From contig NZ_QLAE01000007.1 in assembly GCF_005876855.1 (NCBI RefSeq), forward strand, positions 1 to 64,000: 64,000 nucleotides of DNA. The letters run 5' to 3'. Of this stretch, positions 25,050 through 34,970 are shown one piece after another (the stretch's first letter is position 1; each line of letters opens with the position of its first letter). A program made the translations under genes and the position numbers. A model generated the notes under the pieces. The model ran no database searches and was not told the origin of the DNA. It worked only from the letters and a program-made list of their open reading frames with translations. Source of the stretch: Stutzerimonas nosocomialis (GTDB lineage Bacteria; Pseudomonadota; Gammaproteobacteria; Pseudomonadales; Pseudomonadaceae).

Positions 25050-26500
25050 CGCACAGCCTCGGGGCTTCGACCGAGGCCCTCCAGGCAGCGGCCGGTCAGC
25101 TGGGTAAAACGCTGGAACGCCACGAACTGCTCGTGCGTCAGGGCGCGCCCGGAGAGCCGGCTGTCGGCGTAAAGCACGCCGATCTGACGTGTACCGGCCA
25201 TCAACGGCGCAATGAAGAACATCCCCTTGCCCAACCATTGGCGAATCGGCTCGCTGACCATGTCATTGAGGTTGCTGCTGGCCGGAACCCCCATCCACAG
25301 CGCTTCGCGATGGCGCAGCACGTAGCTGAAGATATGCGGCTGTCGCGGCGGCGCCACAGGCAGCAGGAACCCGTCGAGCCAGGATTGCGTGCCCTCGCCC
25401 ACGGCACGCTTGGCGCGAAACATCGTCTGCTGCTCGGCAAGCACGGCGAGCATCACCCGCTCGAGACCGGCACCCCTGTGCAACCCTTCGAGCAGGGTAT
25501 CCAGAATGAGCCCGACCTCTCCCCGACCCGTCGCCTGCTGGCCGAGCGCCTGCAACGCCTGCTGCATCAACGTCAGGTCCGACTGCAGCAGGCTTGCCCT
25601 GCGCTGGGCCTGCTGAAGGCTGATCTGCTCCGGATCGGTACTGGGGATCAACCGGCTCACCAGACCTGCGCCGAAGGTGGTGGCGACCTTGACGGCTTCA
25701 TCGGCACTGGCCAGTACCTGGGACAGGGCCTCCTCCGGCGTCACGTCAATATAATTCGCCAGTTCCGCGATCGCCTGTTGCATGCCCGGGCTGCTCCAGC
25801 CTTCCAGCGCCGCTTCGCTGATACGCACCCCCAGGGTCACCGCACGCACCGCAGGGTCCGCGGAGCGCCCCGGACTTTGCGCGAGCACCGCCAGCTCGCC
25901 CAGCCCCCAGTTCTTGATCAGCCCCAGGGTCAGCTGACGAAAACTGGTGCCAAGGACCTGCTGAACCGCATCGTCCCGCTGCACGCCGGGTCGGGCGAGG
26001 GCTTCGGCGAGGGCATCGGCCTGCGTCCCGCCACAGCCCCAGAAGGCCAGTTCACCCAGGTTGAACAGCAGCGCCGCGATGAACACCTCCTCTTCCTGGC
26101 GCGACACGTAGCCGGCGATGTTGCGAGCCTGCACCGCGGCGTGAAACGACCGCGCGAGCAGCTCCTGCAACTGCTCGCGAGGCACGCGGGTCAGCAAGCC
26201 GTCGATCAGGCTCACCGAAAGGCTGATCAGCCGGACGTTCTCGAAGCCGATCATGACGATGGCCCGCGAGATGGTCTTGATCGTTTCCTGGGAGGGGTTG
26301 TAGTAGCTGCTGTTGCCGACCCGCAGCACCTTGGAGGTGAGCGCGGCGTCGCGCAGGAGCACATCGGCGAGCTGGCCGACCGAGGCGTCGTGAGTGAGGG
26401 TGAGGCGTTGAAGTTCGCTGACCACAGCAGCCAAGGCAGGGAGTTCCGCCTGGCTCAAGCGTTCAAGCCAGGACTGCAGACCATGGCTGTTTGTATGCAC
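25037..26500 (-). CDS. HDOD domain signalling protein with GAF-like C-terminus
   Basis: A protein of 487 residues. The HDOD domain (about 15-215) is a degenerate HD fold, with HDASVGQLADVLLRDAALTSKVLRVGNSSYY and IVMIGFENVRLISLSVSL as clear family marks. The C-terminal part (about 310-480) looks like a GAF fold (LILDTLLEGLHRGAGLERVML, ... GKGMFFIAPLMAGTRQIGVLYADS). Such proteins are signalling scaffolds without obvious catalysis. The middle carries a helical linker. No recognised partner is adjacent. Confidence 0.82.
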   Translation of the reverse strand: MHTNSHGLQSWLERLSQAELPALAAVVSELQRLTLTHDASVGQLADVLLRDAALTSKVLRVGNSSYYNPSQETIKTISRAIVMIGFENVRLISLSVSLIDGLLTRVPREQLQELLARSFHAAVQARNIAGYVSRQEEEVFIAALLFNLGELAFWGCGGTQADALAEALARPGVQRDDAVQQVLGTSFRQLTLGLIKNWGLGELAVLAQSPGRSADPAVRAVTLGVRISEAALEGWSSPGMQQAIAELANYIDVTPEEALSQVLASADEAVKVATTFGAGLVSRLIPSTDPEQISLQQAQRRASLLQSDLTLMQQALQALGQQATGRGEVGLILDTLLEGLHRGAGLERVMLAVLAEQQTMFRAKRAVGEGTQSWLDGFLLPVAPPRQPHIFSYVLRHREALWMGVPASSNLNDMVSEPIRQWLGKGMFFIAPLMAGTRQIGVLYADSRLSGRALTHEQFVAFQRFTQLTGRCLEGLGRSPEAVRQGR

Positions 26501-26643
26501 GATGACTACCTTGCCCGAAGGCCAGCGCGATAACGGTGTTTTGCCGTAGATGTACAGCCTTTTTCCTGTGCAGACAAGCTGTTACTGTACCGGGCCGAAC
26601 AGCCAGAAAGCCTCGAAGCAGCCATGGATCGGATCTCCGTCTG

Positions 26644-28470
26644 ATGCGACCCCTCTTTCTCCTGGTGACATGCCTGGCCTTGAGCTTCCCTGCCCTCGCG
26701 ACCCTGAGCGAAAGCCATGGTTATGCGCAGTTCGGCACCCTCAAATACCCGGCGAATTTTACCCACTTCGACTGGGTGAACCCCGACGCGCCGAGAGGCG
26801 GTACGGTCAGGCTAATGGCCACGGGTTCTTTCGATACGCTCAACCCCTACACCTTCAAAGGCACCAGCCCCGTCGCCACGCCCGGGTTCTTCCAGTACGG
26901 CGTCAGCGAGTTCAACGAACCGCTGATGGTCGGTGGCGGCAGCTACGACCCATCCGGCGACGAGCCGGCGTCCTACTACGGGCTGATCGCCAAATCGCTC
27001 GAATACAACGAAGACCGCAGCTGGGTGGTGTTCAACCTGCGCGAGAAAGCCCGCTTTCATGATGGCGTGCCGATCACCGCTTACGATGTGGCCTACTCCT
27101 ATCGCCTGCTGACCCGTGACGGACATCCGCAGTACCGGACCAACCTGCAGGGCATCAAGCGCGTCGACATCCTCAACCGGCACCGGGTCCGCTTCGTTTT
27201 CGAGCGCTCCGATCCGATGCTGATCATGCGCCTGGGCGAACTGCCGGTGCTGCCGCAGCATTACTGGAAGGATCGAGACTTCAAGGCAACGACGTTCGAG
27301 CCACCGCTGGGCAGCGGGCCTTACCGCATCGCCCAGGTCCAGCCGGGCCGCCAGGTGGTTTTCGAGCGCGTGAAGAACTGGTGGGGCGCCGACCTTGCGG
27401 TCAACCGCGGCAAGTACAACTTCGACCGCGTCGAGGTGGAGTTCTACCGCGACAGCACGGTCGCCTTCGAAGCCTTCAAGGCCGGCGAATTCGACTTCTA
27501 TATCGAGCACCAGGCGAAGAACTGGAACAACGGTTACCAGTTTCCAGCCGTCTTGCGCGGCGACGTGATCCGCACGGAAATTCCCCACCAGATCCCGACG
27601 CAGACCCAGGGGCTGTTCATGAACAGCCGTCGCGCCACCTTCGCCGACCCCAGGGTCCGCGAAGCGCTGGGCATGATGTTCGACTTCCAGTGGACCAACC
27701 GCGCGCTGTTCTATGGCGCCTACCGGCGCAGCGAAAGCTTCTACCCCAACAGCGAGTTCGCCGCGACCGGCATTCCGGAAGGCGGCGAATGGCTGCTGCT
27801 CTCGCCATTTCGCAAGCAGCTGCCGCCCGCCCTGTTCACCGAGCCCTTCAAACTGCCGCACACCGAAGGCCGGGGTATCCCCCGCGAGACGCTTCGCAGC
27901 GCGCTGGGACTGCTCGAGGAGGCCGGCTGGAAGCCGTCGCGCCAGCGGCTGCGCAACGCACAAGGCCATCCGCTGACGTTCGAGATCCTGCTGGTCAACC
28001 CGGGCCTGGAACGGATACTCCAGCCCTATGCGGAAAACCTCAGCCGGATCGGCATCCAGGCCAACCTGCGCACCGTCGACCGCGCCCAGTACAAGCAGCG
28101 GCTCGACAACTACGACTACGACATGATCCTCATGACCCTCAGCCAGAGCTTGAGCCCGGGCAAGGAACAATGGCTGTACTTCCACTCCAGCCAGGTGGAC
28201 GTCAAAGGCGGTCGCAACTATGCCGGCGTCGCCAACCCGATCATCGACGAACTGCTGGGCAAGCTCGTCAACGCCAGCACCCGTGACGAACAGATAGCGG
28301 CAGCGCGTGCCATCGACCGCGTGCTGCTGTGGAATCACTACATCATCCCCAACTGGTTCATCAGCAACCACCGACTGGCCTACCGCAACCGGTTCGCCCA
28401 CGTGGCCGCACCGCCCTACACCCTCGGGCTACGCGCCTGGTGGCTGAAGGATTTGGAGAACACGCGATGA
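26644..28470 (+). CDS. nppA1: Peptide ABC importer, first substrate-binding protein
   Basis: A periplasmic SBP_bac_5 protein of 608 residues. A signal peptide ends near residue 20 (LSFPALA). The family marks are LKYPANFTHFDWVNPDAPRGGT (about 35-56), GSFDTLNPYTF, the lobe segment EARFHDG-like KARFHDGVPITAYDV, and [10 protein letters not shown]. It belongs to the YejA-like group; in P. aeruginosa nppA1A2BCD imports peptidyl-nucleoside antibiotics and peptides. The symbol rests on identical gene order. The ATG at 26644 starts right at the signal; its ribosome site is weak. Confidence 0.85.
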   Translation: MRPLFLLVTCLALSFPALATLSESHGYAQFGTLKYPANFTHFDWVNPDAPRGGTVRLMATGSFDTLNPYTFKGTSPVATPGFFQYGVSEFNEPLMVGGGSYDPSGDEPASYYGLIAKSLEYNEDRSWVVFNLREKARFHDGVPITAYDVAYSYRLLTRDGHPQYRTNLQGIKRVDILNRHRVRFVFERSDPMLIMRLGELPVLPQHYWKDRDFKATTFEPPLGSGPYRIAQVQPGRQVVFERVKNWWGADLAVNRGKYNFDRVEVEFYRDSTVAFEAFKAGEFDFYIEHQAKNWNNGYQFPAVLRGDVIRTEIPHQIPTQTQGLFMNSRRATFADPRVREALGMMFDFQWTNRALFYGAYRRSESFYPNSEFAATGIPEGGEWLLLSPFRKQLPPALFTEPFKLPHTEGRGIPRETLRSALGLLEEAGWKPSRQRLRNAQGHPLTFEILLVNPGLERILQPYAENLSRIGIQANLRTVDRAQYKQRLDNYDYDMILMTLSQSLSPGKEQWLYFHSSQVDVKGGRNYAGVANPIIDELLGKLVNASTRDEQIAAARAIDRVLLWNHYIIPNWFISNHRLAYRNRFAHVAAPPYTLGLRAWWLKDLENTR

Positions 28471-30353
28471 CACAACGCTTTCGGCACCCGCTTTTGCGCG
28501 CCGGTTTGCTGTCCCTGCTCTGCCTGACGGGCATGGCCCAGGCGGCGCCCCAGCATGCGCTCACACTCTATGGCGAGAAGCCCAAGTATCCGGCCAATTT
28601 CCAGCACTTCGACTACGCCCACCCCGACGCGCCCAAGGGCGGTACGCTCCGGCGCTCGGGTTCCGGCGGCTTCGATTCTCTCAATCCCTTCATCAACAAG
28701 GGCGTGCCGGCCGACGAGATCGGCCTGATCTACGACACCCTGACGACCAACAGCCTCGACGAGCCCTTCACCGTCTACGGCCTGCTGGCCGAGAAGATCG
28801 AGCGCGCGCCCGACAACAGCTGGGTCCGCTTCCATCTGCGTCCCGAAGCCCGCTTCCATGACGGCGAGCCGGTCACGGCCGAAGACGTGGTCTTCACCTT
28901 CGAGACCCTGATCAGCCAGGGCGCCCCCTGGTACCGGGCCTACTACGCCGATGTCGCCAAGGTCACCGCCGAAAGCCCCCGACGGGTTCGTTTCGACTTC
29001 AAGCACGCCGGCAACCGCGAGCTGCCGCTGATCCTTGGCCAGCTGTTGGTGCTGCCCAAGCACTGGTGGGCCGAGCGCGACTTCAACTCCAGCGGACTGG
29101 AGCCGCCACTCGGCAGTGGCCCCTACCGGATCGAACGCGTCCAGGCCGGACGCTCGGTGCGCTATCAGCGCGTCGAGGATTACTGGGGCAAGGACCTGCC
29201 GGTCAATCGCGGCTTCTACAATTTCGACCGCATCACCTTCGACTACTACCGCGACAACGACGTCGCACTGCAGGCATTCAAGGCCGGGCAGTTCGACTTC
29301 TGGCTCGAAACCAGCGCCAAGAACTGGGCCACCGCCTATGACATCCCGGCGGTAAGGGACGGGCGGATCGTCAAGGAAGAGATCGAGAACCACAATCCGA
29401 CCGGCATGCAGGGCTTCATTCTCAACACGCGCCGGCCGCTGCTGCATGACCGGCGCGTACGCGAGGCCCTGGGCCTGCTGTTCGATTTCGAGTGGACCAA
29501 CCGCCAGCTGTTCAATGGCGCCTACACCCGCACCACCAGCTACTTCGACAACTCGGAGATGGCCGCCACCGGCCTGCCGGACGCCGACGAGCTGAAGATT
29601 CTTGAACCGCTGCGGGGCCAGATTCCCGACGAGGTGTTCGAGCGCCCGTTCGAGCTGCCCAGGACCGAAGCCAACGGCATCATCCGCGACCAGCAGCGCC
29701 AGGCCTACAAGCTGTTGATGGACGCCGGCTGGAAGATCGAGAACGACCGCATGGTCGATACCGAAGGCAAGCCGGTGAAGCTCGAGTTCCTGCTGGTGCA
29801 GGCCGAATTCGAGAGGGTCCTGCTGCCCTACAAGCGCAACCTCGCGGATCTCGGCATCGAGCTGGAGATTCGCCGGGTCGACGTCTCGCAATACATCAAC
29901 CGGCTGCGCTCGCGCGACTACGACATGATCGTCAGCAGCTTCGGCCAGTCCAACTCGCCCGGCAACGAGCAGCGCGAATACTGGCATTCCTCGAGCGCGG
30001 ACAACCCCGGCAGCCGCAACCTCATCGGCCTGAAGGACCCCGCCATCGACGTTCTGGTCGACAAGCTGATCGCCGCCGATTCGCGCAAGGAGCTGGTGAC
30101 CCGCACTCGCGCGCTCGATCGCGTACTGCTCTGGGGCCACTACGTGATACCCAACTGGCACATCAAGACCTGGCGCGTGGCCTACTGGAACCAGTTCGGC
30201 CATCCCGAGGTGACACCCGACCAGGACATCGGCCTGATGACCTGGTGGCGCAAGCCTGACACGCCCATGCCCAAGGCCGATCCGGACGAGGTCAAGGAAG
30301 CCGAGAAGCTGGCGGCCGATGCGGCGCCCGAAGACGACGCAGCGGAGCACTGA
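28467..30353 (+). CDS. nppA2: Peptide ABC importer, second substrate-binding protein
   Basis: A second YejA-like SBP_bac_5 protein of 628 residues, clearly a paralogue of the preceding gene (shared [42 protein letters not shown]). The signal peptide ends at about 24 (GMAQA). The C-terminus has an acidic, Ala/Glu/Asp-rich tail ([18 protein letters not shown]). Its start overlaps the nppA1 stop as ATGA, with GGAG upstream, so translation is coupled. Two binding proteins for one permease pair suggest a wider substrate range. Confidence 0.85.
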   Translation: MTQRFRHPLLRAGLLSLLCLTGMAQAAPQHALTLYGEKPKYPANFQHFDYAHPDAPKGGTLRRSGSGGFDSLNPFINKGVPADEIGLIYDTLTTNSLDEPFTVYGLLAEKIERAPDNSWVRFHLRPEARFHDGEPVTAEDVVFTFETLISQGAPWYRAYYADVAKVTAESPRRVRFDFKHAGNRELPLILGQLLVLPKHWWAERDFNSSGLEPPLGSGPYRIERVQAGRSVRYQRVEDYWGKDLPVNRGFYNFDRITFDYYRDNDVALQAFKAGQFDFWLETSAKNWATAYDIPAVRDGRIVKEEIENHNPTGMQGFILNTRRPLLHDRRVREALGLLFDFEWTNRQLFNGAYTRTTSYFDNSEMAATGLPDADELKILEPLRGQIPDEVFERPFELPRTEANGIIRDQQRQAYKLLMDAGWKIENDRMVDTEGKPVKLEFLLVQAEFERVLLPYKRNLADLGIELEIRRVDVSQYINRLRSRDYDMIVSSFGQSNSPGNEQREYWHSSSADNPGSRNLIGLKDPAIDVLVDKLIAADSRKELVTRTRALDRVLLWGHYVIPNWHIKTWRVAYWNQFGHPEVTPDQDIGLMTWWRKPDTPMPKADPDEVKEAEKLAADAAPEDDAAEH

Positions 30354-30355
30354 GC

Positions 30356-31429
30356 ATGCTCGCTTACATCCTTCGGCGCCTGCTGCTGATCATCCCGACC
30401 CTTTTCGGCATCCTGCTGATCAACTTCATCATCATTCAGGCCGCGCCAGGCGGCCCGGTCGAACAGGCGATCGCCAAGCTCGAAGGCTTCGAGGGCGCCA
30501 CCAGCCGCATCGCCGGCGGTGGCTCCGAGGTGGCGGTCGCCGGCAATACCTATCGCGGCGCCCAGGGGCTCGACCCCGAGCTGATCGCCGAAATCGAGCG
30601 CCTGTACGGCTTCGACAAACCGGCGCCGGAGCGCTTCTGGATCATGCTGCGCAACTACCTGCGCTTCGACTTCGGCGAGAGCTTCTTCCGCGACGCGAAG
30701 GTCACCGACCTGATCATCGAGAAGATGCCCGTCTCGATCTCGCTGGGGCTGTGGAGCACGTTGATCATGTACCTGCTGTCGATCCCGCTGGGCATCGCCA
30801 AGGCGACTCGCCACGGCAGCGCGTTCGACGTCTGGACCAGTTCGGCGATCATCGTCGGCTACGCCATTCCGGCCTTCCTGTTCGCCATTCTGCTGATCGT
30901 CCTGTTCGCCGGCGGCAGCTACTGGAACTGGTTTCCGCTACGCGGGCTGACCTCGAACAACTTCGACGAACTGACCATGGCCGGCAAGATTCTCGACTAT
31001 TTCTGGCACCTCGCGCTGCCGGTCACCGCGCTGGTGATCGGCAACTTCGCGACCCTCACATTGCTGACCAAGAACAGCTTCCTCGACGAGATCAACAAGC
31101 AGTACGTCATCACCGCCCGGGCCAAGGGCCTGAGCAAGAATCGCGTGCTGTACGGCCACGTGTTCCGCAACGCGATGCTGATCATCATTGCCGGTTTCCC
31201 CGCCGCGTTCGTCGGCATGTTCTTCACCGGCTCGCTGCTCATCGAGGTGATTTTCTCCCTCGACGGCCTGGGGCTGCTCAGCTTCGAGGCGGCGATCAAC
31301 CGCGACTATCCGGTGGTGTTCGGTACGCTGTTCCTGTTCACCCTCCTCGGCCTGGTGGTCAAGCTGATCGGTGACCTGACCTATACCCTGGTCGATCCGC
31401 GCATCGACTTCGAAAGCAGGGAGGCCTGA
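30356..31429 (+). CDS. nppB: Peptide ABC importer, permease (YejB type)
   Basis: A permease of 357 residues. It starts with a membrane helix ([19 protein letters not shown], about 10-28), has a periplasmic loop with [11 protein letters not shown], and then the BPD_transp_1 domain with the EAA-type cytoplasmic loop around [29 protein letters not shown] (about 240-270), which docks on the ATPase. It is two bases behind nppA2. A long periplasmic insertion after helix 1 is usual for YejB. Confidence 0.9.
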   Translation: MLAYILRRLLLIIPTLFGILLINFIIIQAAPGGPVEQAIAKLEGFEGATSRIAGGGSEVAVAGNTYRGAQGLDPELIAEIERLYGFDKPAPERFWIMLRNYLRFDFGESFFRDAKVTDLIIEKMPVSISLGLWSTLIMYLLSIPLGIAKATRHGSAFDVWTSSAIIVGYAIPAFLFAILLIVLFAGGSYWNWFPLRGLTSNNFDELTMAGKILDYFWHLALPVTALVIGNFATLTLLTKNSFLDEINKQYVITARAKGLSKNRVLYGHVFRNAMLIIIAGFPAAFVGMFFTGSLLIEVIFSLDGLGLLSFEAAINRDYPVVFGTLFLFTLLGLVVKLIGDLTYTLVDPRIDFESREA

Positions 31430-31430
31430 A

Positions 31431-32450
31431 ATGGCGCTGTCTCCTCTGAATCAACGCCGCTTCGCCCTGTTCAAGGCCAATCGTCGCGGCTGGTGGTCGC
31501 TCTGGCTGTTCCTCGCGCTCTTCGTGCTGAGCCTGGGCGCCGAGTTCCTCGCCAACGACAAACCGATCGTGGTGCGCTACGACGGCCAGTGGTACTTCCC
31601 GGTGCTCAAGCGTTACCCGGAAACCACCTTCGGTGGCGAATTCCCGCTGCAGGCCAATTACAAGAGCCCCTATATCCAGGAACTCATCGCCGAGAAGGAC
31701 GGCTGGATGATCTGGCCGCCGATTCCCTTCTACTACTCGAGCATCAACTACGACCTGCAGGTGCCCGCTCCCGCCCCGCCATCGACGATGAACTGGCTGG
31801 GTACCGACGACCAGGGCCGGGACGTCCTCGCCCGGGTGATATACGGCTTTCGCATCTCGGTGCTGTTCGCCGTCACGCTGACCCTGCTCAGTTCGATCAT
31901 CGGCGTGATCGCCGGCGCACTCCAGGGGTTCTACGGCGGGTGGGTCGATCTCGTCGGCCAGCGGGTGCTGGAGATCTGGTCGGGCCTTCCGGTCCTGTAC
32001 CTGCTCATCATCCTGGCCAGCTTCGTGCAGCCGAATTTCTGGTGGCTGCTGGGGATCATGCTGCTGTTTTCCTGGATGAGCCTGGTCGATGTGGTCCGCG
32101 CCGAATTCCTGCGCGGACGCAACCTGGAGTACGTGCGCGCGGCCCGGGCGCTGGGCATGCAGAACGGCGCCATCATGTTCCGCCACATCCTGCCCAATGC
32201 CATGGTATCGACCATGACGTTCGTGCCCTTCATTCTGACCGGGGCCATCGGCACGCTCACCGCGCTCGACTTCCTGGGCTTCGGTCTGCCGCCAGGCGAG
32301 CCCTCTCTGGGTGAGCTGGTGGCCCAGGGCAAGGCCAACCTGCAGGCGCCCTGGCTGGGCATCACCGCATTCATGGTGCTCGCAATCATGCTGACGCTGC
32401 TGGTATTCATCGGCGAAGCGGCCCGCGATGCGTTCGACCCGAGGAAATAA
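31431..32450 (+). CDS. nppC: Peptide ABC importer, permease (YejE type)
   Basis: A permease of 339 residues. The N-terminal region (NQRRFALFKANRRGWWSLWLFLALF) matches the OppC_N motif. A long periplasmic loop with tryptophans follows, then the transmembrane domain with the ATPase-docking loop around FLRGRNLEYVRAARALGMQNGAIMFRHILPNA (about 225-255). It is one base behind nppB and one base before nppD. Confidence 0.9.
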   Translation: MALSPLNQRRFALFKANRRGWWSLWLFLALFVLSLGAEFLANDKPIVVRYDGQWYFPVLKRYPETTFGGEFPLQANYKSPYIQELIAEKDGWMIWPPIPFYYSSINYDLQVPAPAPPSTMNWLGTDDQGRDVLARVIYGFRISVLFAVTLTLLSSIIGVIAGALQGFYGGWVDLVGQRVLEIWSGLPVLYLLIILASFVQPNFWWLLGIMLLFSWMSLVDVVRAEFLRGRNLEYVRAARALGMQNGAIMFRHILPNAMVSTMTFVPFILTGAIGTLTALDFLGFGLPPGEPSLGELVAQGKANLQAPWLGITAFMVLAIMLTLLVFIGEAARDAFDPRK

Positions 32451-32451
32451 G

Positions 32452-34101
32452 ATGGACGAGACACTCGTAGAAGTCAGGGATCTCGCCGTCGACTTCAACT
32501 CCGCCGGTACGCCGCACCGGGTGGTCGAAGGCGTCAGCTTCGATATCCGCAAAGGTGAAACGCTCGCGCTGGTCGGTGAAAGCGGGTCCGGAAAGTCCGT
32601 AACGGCCCATTCCATCCTGCGCTTGCTGCCCTACCCCAAGGCTTCGCATCCGGCCGGGCAGATCCTCTATGGCGGCAACGACCTGCTGCAGGCGAACGAA
32701 AAATCGATGCGCAAGCTGCGCGGCAACCGGATCGCCATGATCTTCCAGGAGCCGATGACCTCGCTCAACCCGTTGCATACCGTGGGCAAGCAGATCAATG
32801 AGATCCTGGCCCTGCACAAGGGGCTGCGCGGCAGGCAGGCGACGGCGCGCACCCTGGAGCTGCTGGAGATGGTCGGCATCCCGGAACCACGCAAGCGGAT
32901 CCGCGCCTTTCCCCACGAGCTTTCCGGCGGGCAGCGCCAGCGGGTGATGATCGCCATGGCACTGGCCAACGAGCCCGAATTGTTGATCGCCGATGAACCG
33001 ACCACGGCGCTGGACGTCACCGTTCAGCTGAAGATCCTGGAGTTGCTCCAGCAATTGCAGGCGCGCCTGGGCATGGCGCTGCTCCTGATCAGCCACGATC
33101 TGAACCTGGTCAGGCGCATCGCTCATCGCGTATGTGTCATGCAGCGCGGTCGCGTCGTCGAACAGGCGTCGTGTGAAGAATTGTTCCGCTCGCCGCAGCA
33201 TCCCTATACCCAGGAACTGCTCGGTGCGGAGCCCAGCGGCAGGCCGGTGGAGACTACGCCGGGCGAGCCGTTGCTGGAGGTGAAAGACATGCGCGTGTGG
33301 TTCCCGATCAAGAAGGGACTGCTTCGGCGCACCGTCGATCACATCAAGGCCGTCGACGGAATCGGTTTCAGCCTCCTTCAGGGGCAGACGCTCGGCATCG
33401 TTGGCGAAAGCGGCTCCGGCAAGTCCACCCTTGGCCTGGCGATCCTGCGCCTGCTTTCGAGCACAGGCGAGATTCGCTTCCAGGGCCAGGCGATGGAGAA
33501 GATGTCCCAGCGCGAGGTTCGGCCGCTGCGCCGACAGATGCAGGTGGTGTTTCAGGACCCCTTTGGTAGCCTGAGCCCACGCATGTCGGTCGGCCAGATC
33601 ATCGGCGAGGGCCTGCAGATCCATCGGATCGGGACGCCGGCAGAGAGGGAACAGGCCATCATCGACGCACTCGTGGAAGTAGGTCTCGATCCGGAAACCC
33701 GGCATCGCTATCCACACGAGTTTTCCGGCGGGCAACGGCAGCGCATCGCCATTGCCCGGGCTCTGGTGTTGAAACCGGCGCTGATCCTCCTCGACGAGCC
33801 GACTTCCGCGCTCGATCGAACGGTACAGCGCCAGGTGGTGGAGCTTCTGCGTTCATTGCAGGCCAAGTACAACCTGACCTTCCTGTTCATCAGCCATGAC
33901 CTGGCCGTTGTTCGGGCCCTGAGCCATCACTTGATCGTGATGAAACAGGGACAGGTCGTGGAACAGGGGCCCGCAGACAGTATTTTTTCTGCACCCCAAC
34001 ACCCGTACACGCAGCAGTTGCTGGAATCCGCCTTCATGGCACCTGGCACTGGCGACGATAAACATGAGAGGGAACAAGCACATGGGTTTTCTAACCGGTA
34101 A
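32452..34101 (+). CDS. nppD: Peptide ABC importer, dual ATPase (YejF type)
   Basis: Two complete ATPase domains in one protein of 549 residues. In each half the Walker A is GESGSGKS (about 42-49 and again about 318-325), the signature is LSGGQ (FSGGQ in the second half), and the Walker B ends [11 protein letters not shown] and [10 protein letters not shown]. An OppD/F-type linker carries the P-Y-T-Q-x-L-L motif twice ([10 protein letters not shown] and [10 protein letters not shown]). The ATG at 32452 has GAGG upstream. Its stop lies 20 bases inside fabI, so fabI may be cotranscribed. Confidence 0.92.
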   Translation: MDETLVEVRDLAVDFNSAGTPHRVVEGVSFDIRKGETLALVGESGSGKSVTAHSILRLLPYPKASHPAGQILYGGNDLLQANEKSMRKLRGNRIAMIFQEPMTSLNPLHTVGKQINEILALHKGLRGRQATARTLELLEMVGIPEPRKRIRAFPHELSGGQRQRVMIAMALANEPELLIADEPTTALDVTVQLKILELLQQLQARLGMALLLISHDLNLVRRIAHRVCVMQRGRVVEQASCEELFRSPQHPYTQELLGAEPSGRPVETTPGEPLLEVKDMRVWFPIKKGLLRRTVDHIKAVDGIGFSLLQGQTLGIVGESGSGKSTLGLAILRLLSSTGEIRFQGQAMEKMSQREVRPLRRQMQVVFQDPFGSLSPRMSVGQIIGEGLQIHRIGTPAEREQAIIDALVEVGLDPETRHRYPHEFSGGQRQRIAIARALVLKPALILLDEPTSALDRTVQRQVVELLRSLQAKYNLTFLFISHDLAVVRALSHHLIVMKQGQVVEQGPADSIFSAPQHPYTQQLLESAFMAPGTGDDKHEREQAHGFSNR

Positions 34102-34876
34102 GCGCGCACTGATCGTTGGCGTTGCCAGCAAACTGTCCATCGCCTCGGGCATCGCTGCGGCCATGCATCGCGAAGGCGCCGAACTGGCGTTCACCTACCA
34201 GAACGACAAGCTCAAGGGCCGCGTCGAGGAATTCGCCGCCGGCTGGGGCTCGGGACCGGAACTGTGCTTCCCTTGCGATGTGGCCAGCGACGAGGAAATC
34301 GCCAAGGTCTTCGAGCAACTCGGCCAGAAGTGGGATGGCCTGGACATCATCGTTCACTCGGTAGGCTTCGCCCCCGGCGATCAGCTGGACGGCGACTTCA
34401 CCGAAGTCACCACCCGCGAAGGCTTCCGTATCGCCCACGACATCAGCGCCTACAGCCTGGTCGCCCTGGCCAAGGCCGGCCGGCCGATGATGAACGGCCG
34501 CGGCGGCAGCATCCTGACGCTGTCCTACCTGGGCGCCGAGCGCACCATGCCCAACTACAACGTCATGGGCATGGCCAAGGCCAGCCTCGAGGCCGGCGTC
34601 CGCTACCTGGCCGGCAGCCTGGGCCCAGAAGGCACCCGCGTGAACGCGGTCTCGGCAGGCCCGATCCGCACCCTCGCCGCATCCGGCATCAAGAGCTTCC
34701 GCAAGATGCTGGCAGCCAACGAGCGCCAGACCCCGCTGCGCCGCAACGTGACCATCGAGGAAGTCGGCAACGCCGGCGCATTCCTCTGCTCCGACCTGGC
34801 CTCGGGCATCAGCGGCGAAATCCTGTACGTGGACGGTGGGTTCAACACCACCGCGATGGGTGCGATCGAAGACTGA
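34082..34876 (+). CDS. fabI: Enoyl-ACP reductase FabI
   Basis: An SDR-type enzyme of 264 residues that finishes each cycle of fatty-acid elongation with NADH. Marks are the nucleotide motif [14 protein letters not shown] (12-25), and the triad Y149, Y159 and K166 in [20 protein letters not shown]. It is the classical triclosan-binding FabI type. The ATG at 34082 overlaps nppD by 20 bases and has AGAGGGAAC upstream. A terminator follows its stop. Confidence 0.95.
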   Translation: MGFLTGKRALIVGVASKLSIASGIAAAMHREGAELAFTYQNDKLKGRVEEFAAGWGSGPELCFPCDVASDEEIAKVFEQLGQKWDGLDIIVHSVGFAPGDQLDGDFTEVTTREGFRIAHDISAYSLVALAKAGRPMMNGRGGSILTLSYLGAERTMPNYNVMGMAKASLEAGVRYLAGSLGPEGTRVNAVSAGPIRTLAASGIKSFRKMLAANERQTPLRRNVTIEEVGNAGAFLCSDLASGISGEILYVDGGFNTTAMGAIED

Positions 34877-34891
34877 TCGCCACCCTGAAAC

Positions 34892-34921
34892 GAAAAAACC
34901 CGCAGCGATGCGGGTTTTTTG
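34892..34921 (+). terminator. Rho-independent terminator after fabI
   Basis: AAAAAACCCGC and GCGGGTTTTTT form a stem around the loop AGCGAT, with the T-run on the plus strand. The convergent ppiD starts its last codon 50 bases downstream, so it may act on both strands. Confidence 0.88.
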
Positions 34922-34970
34922 TTGCCTCAGGCGCGCTACAGCGGGGCTGCAGGCGCCTTGCTTTCAGATA

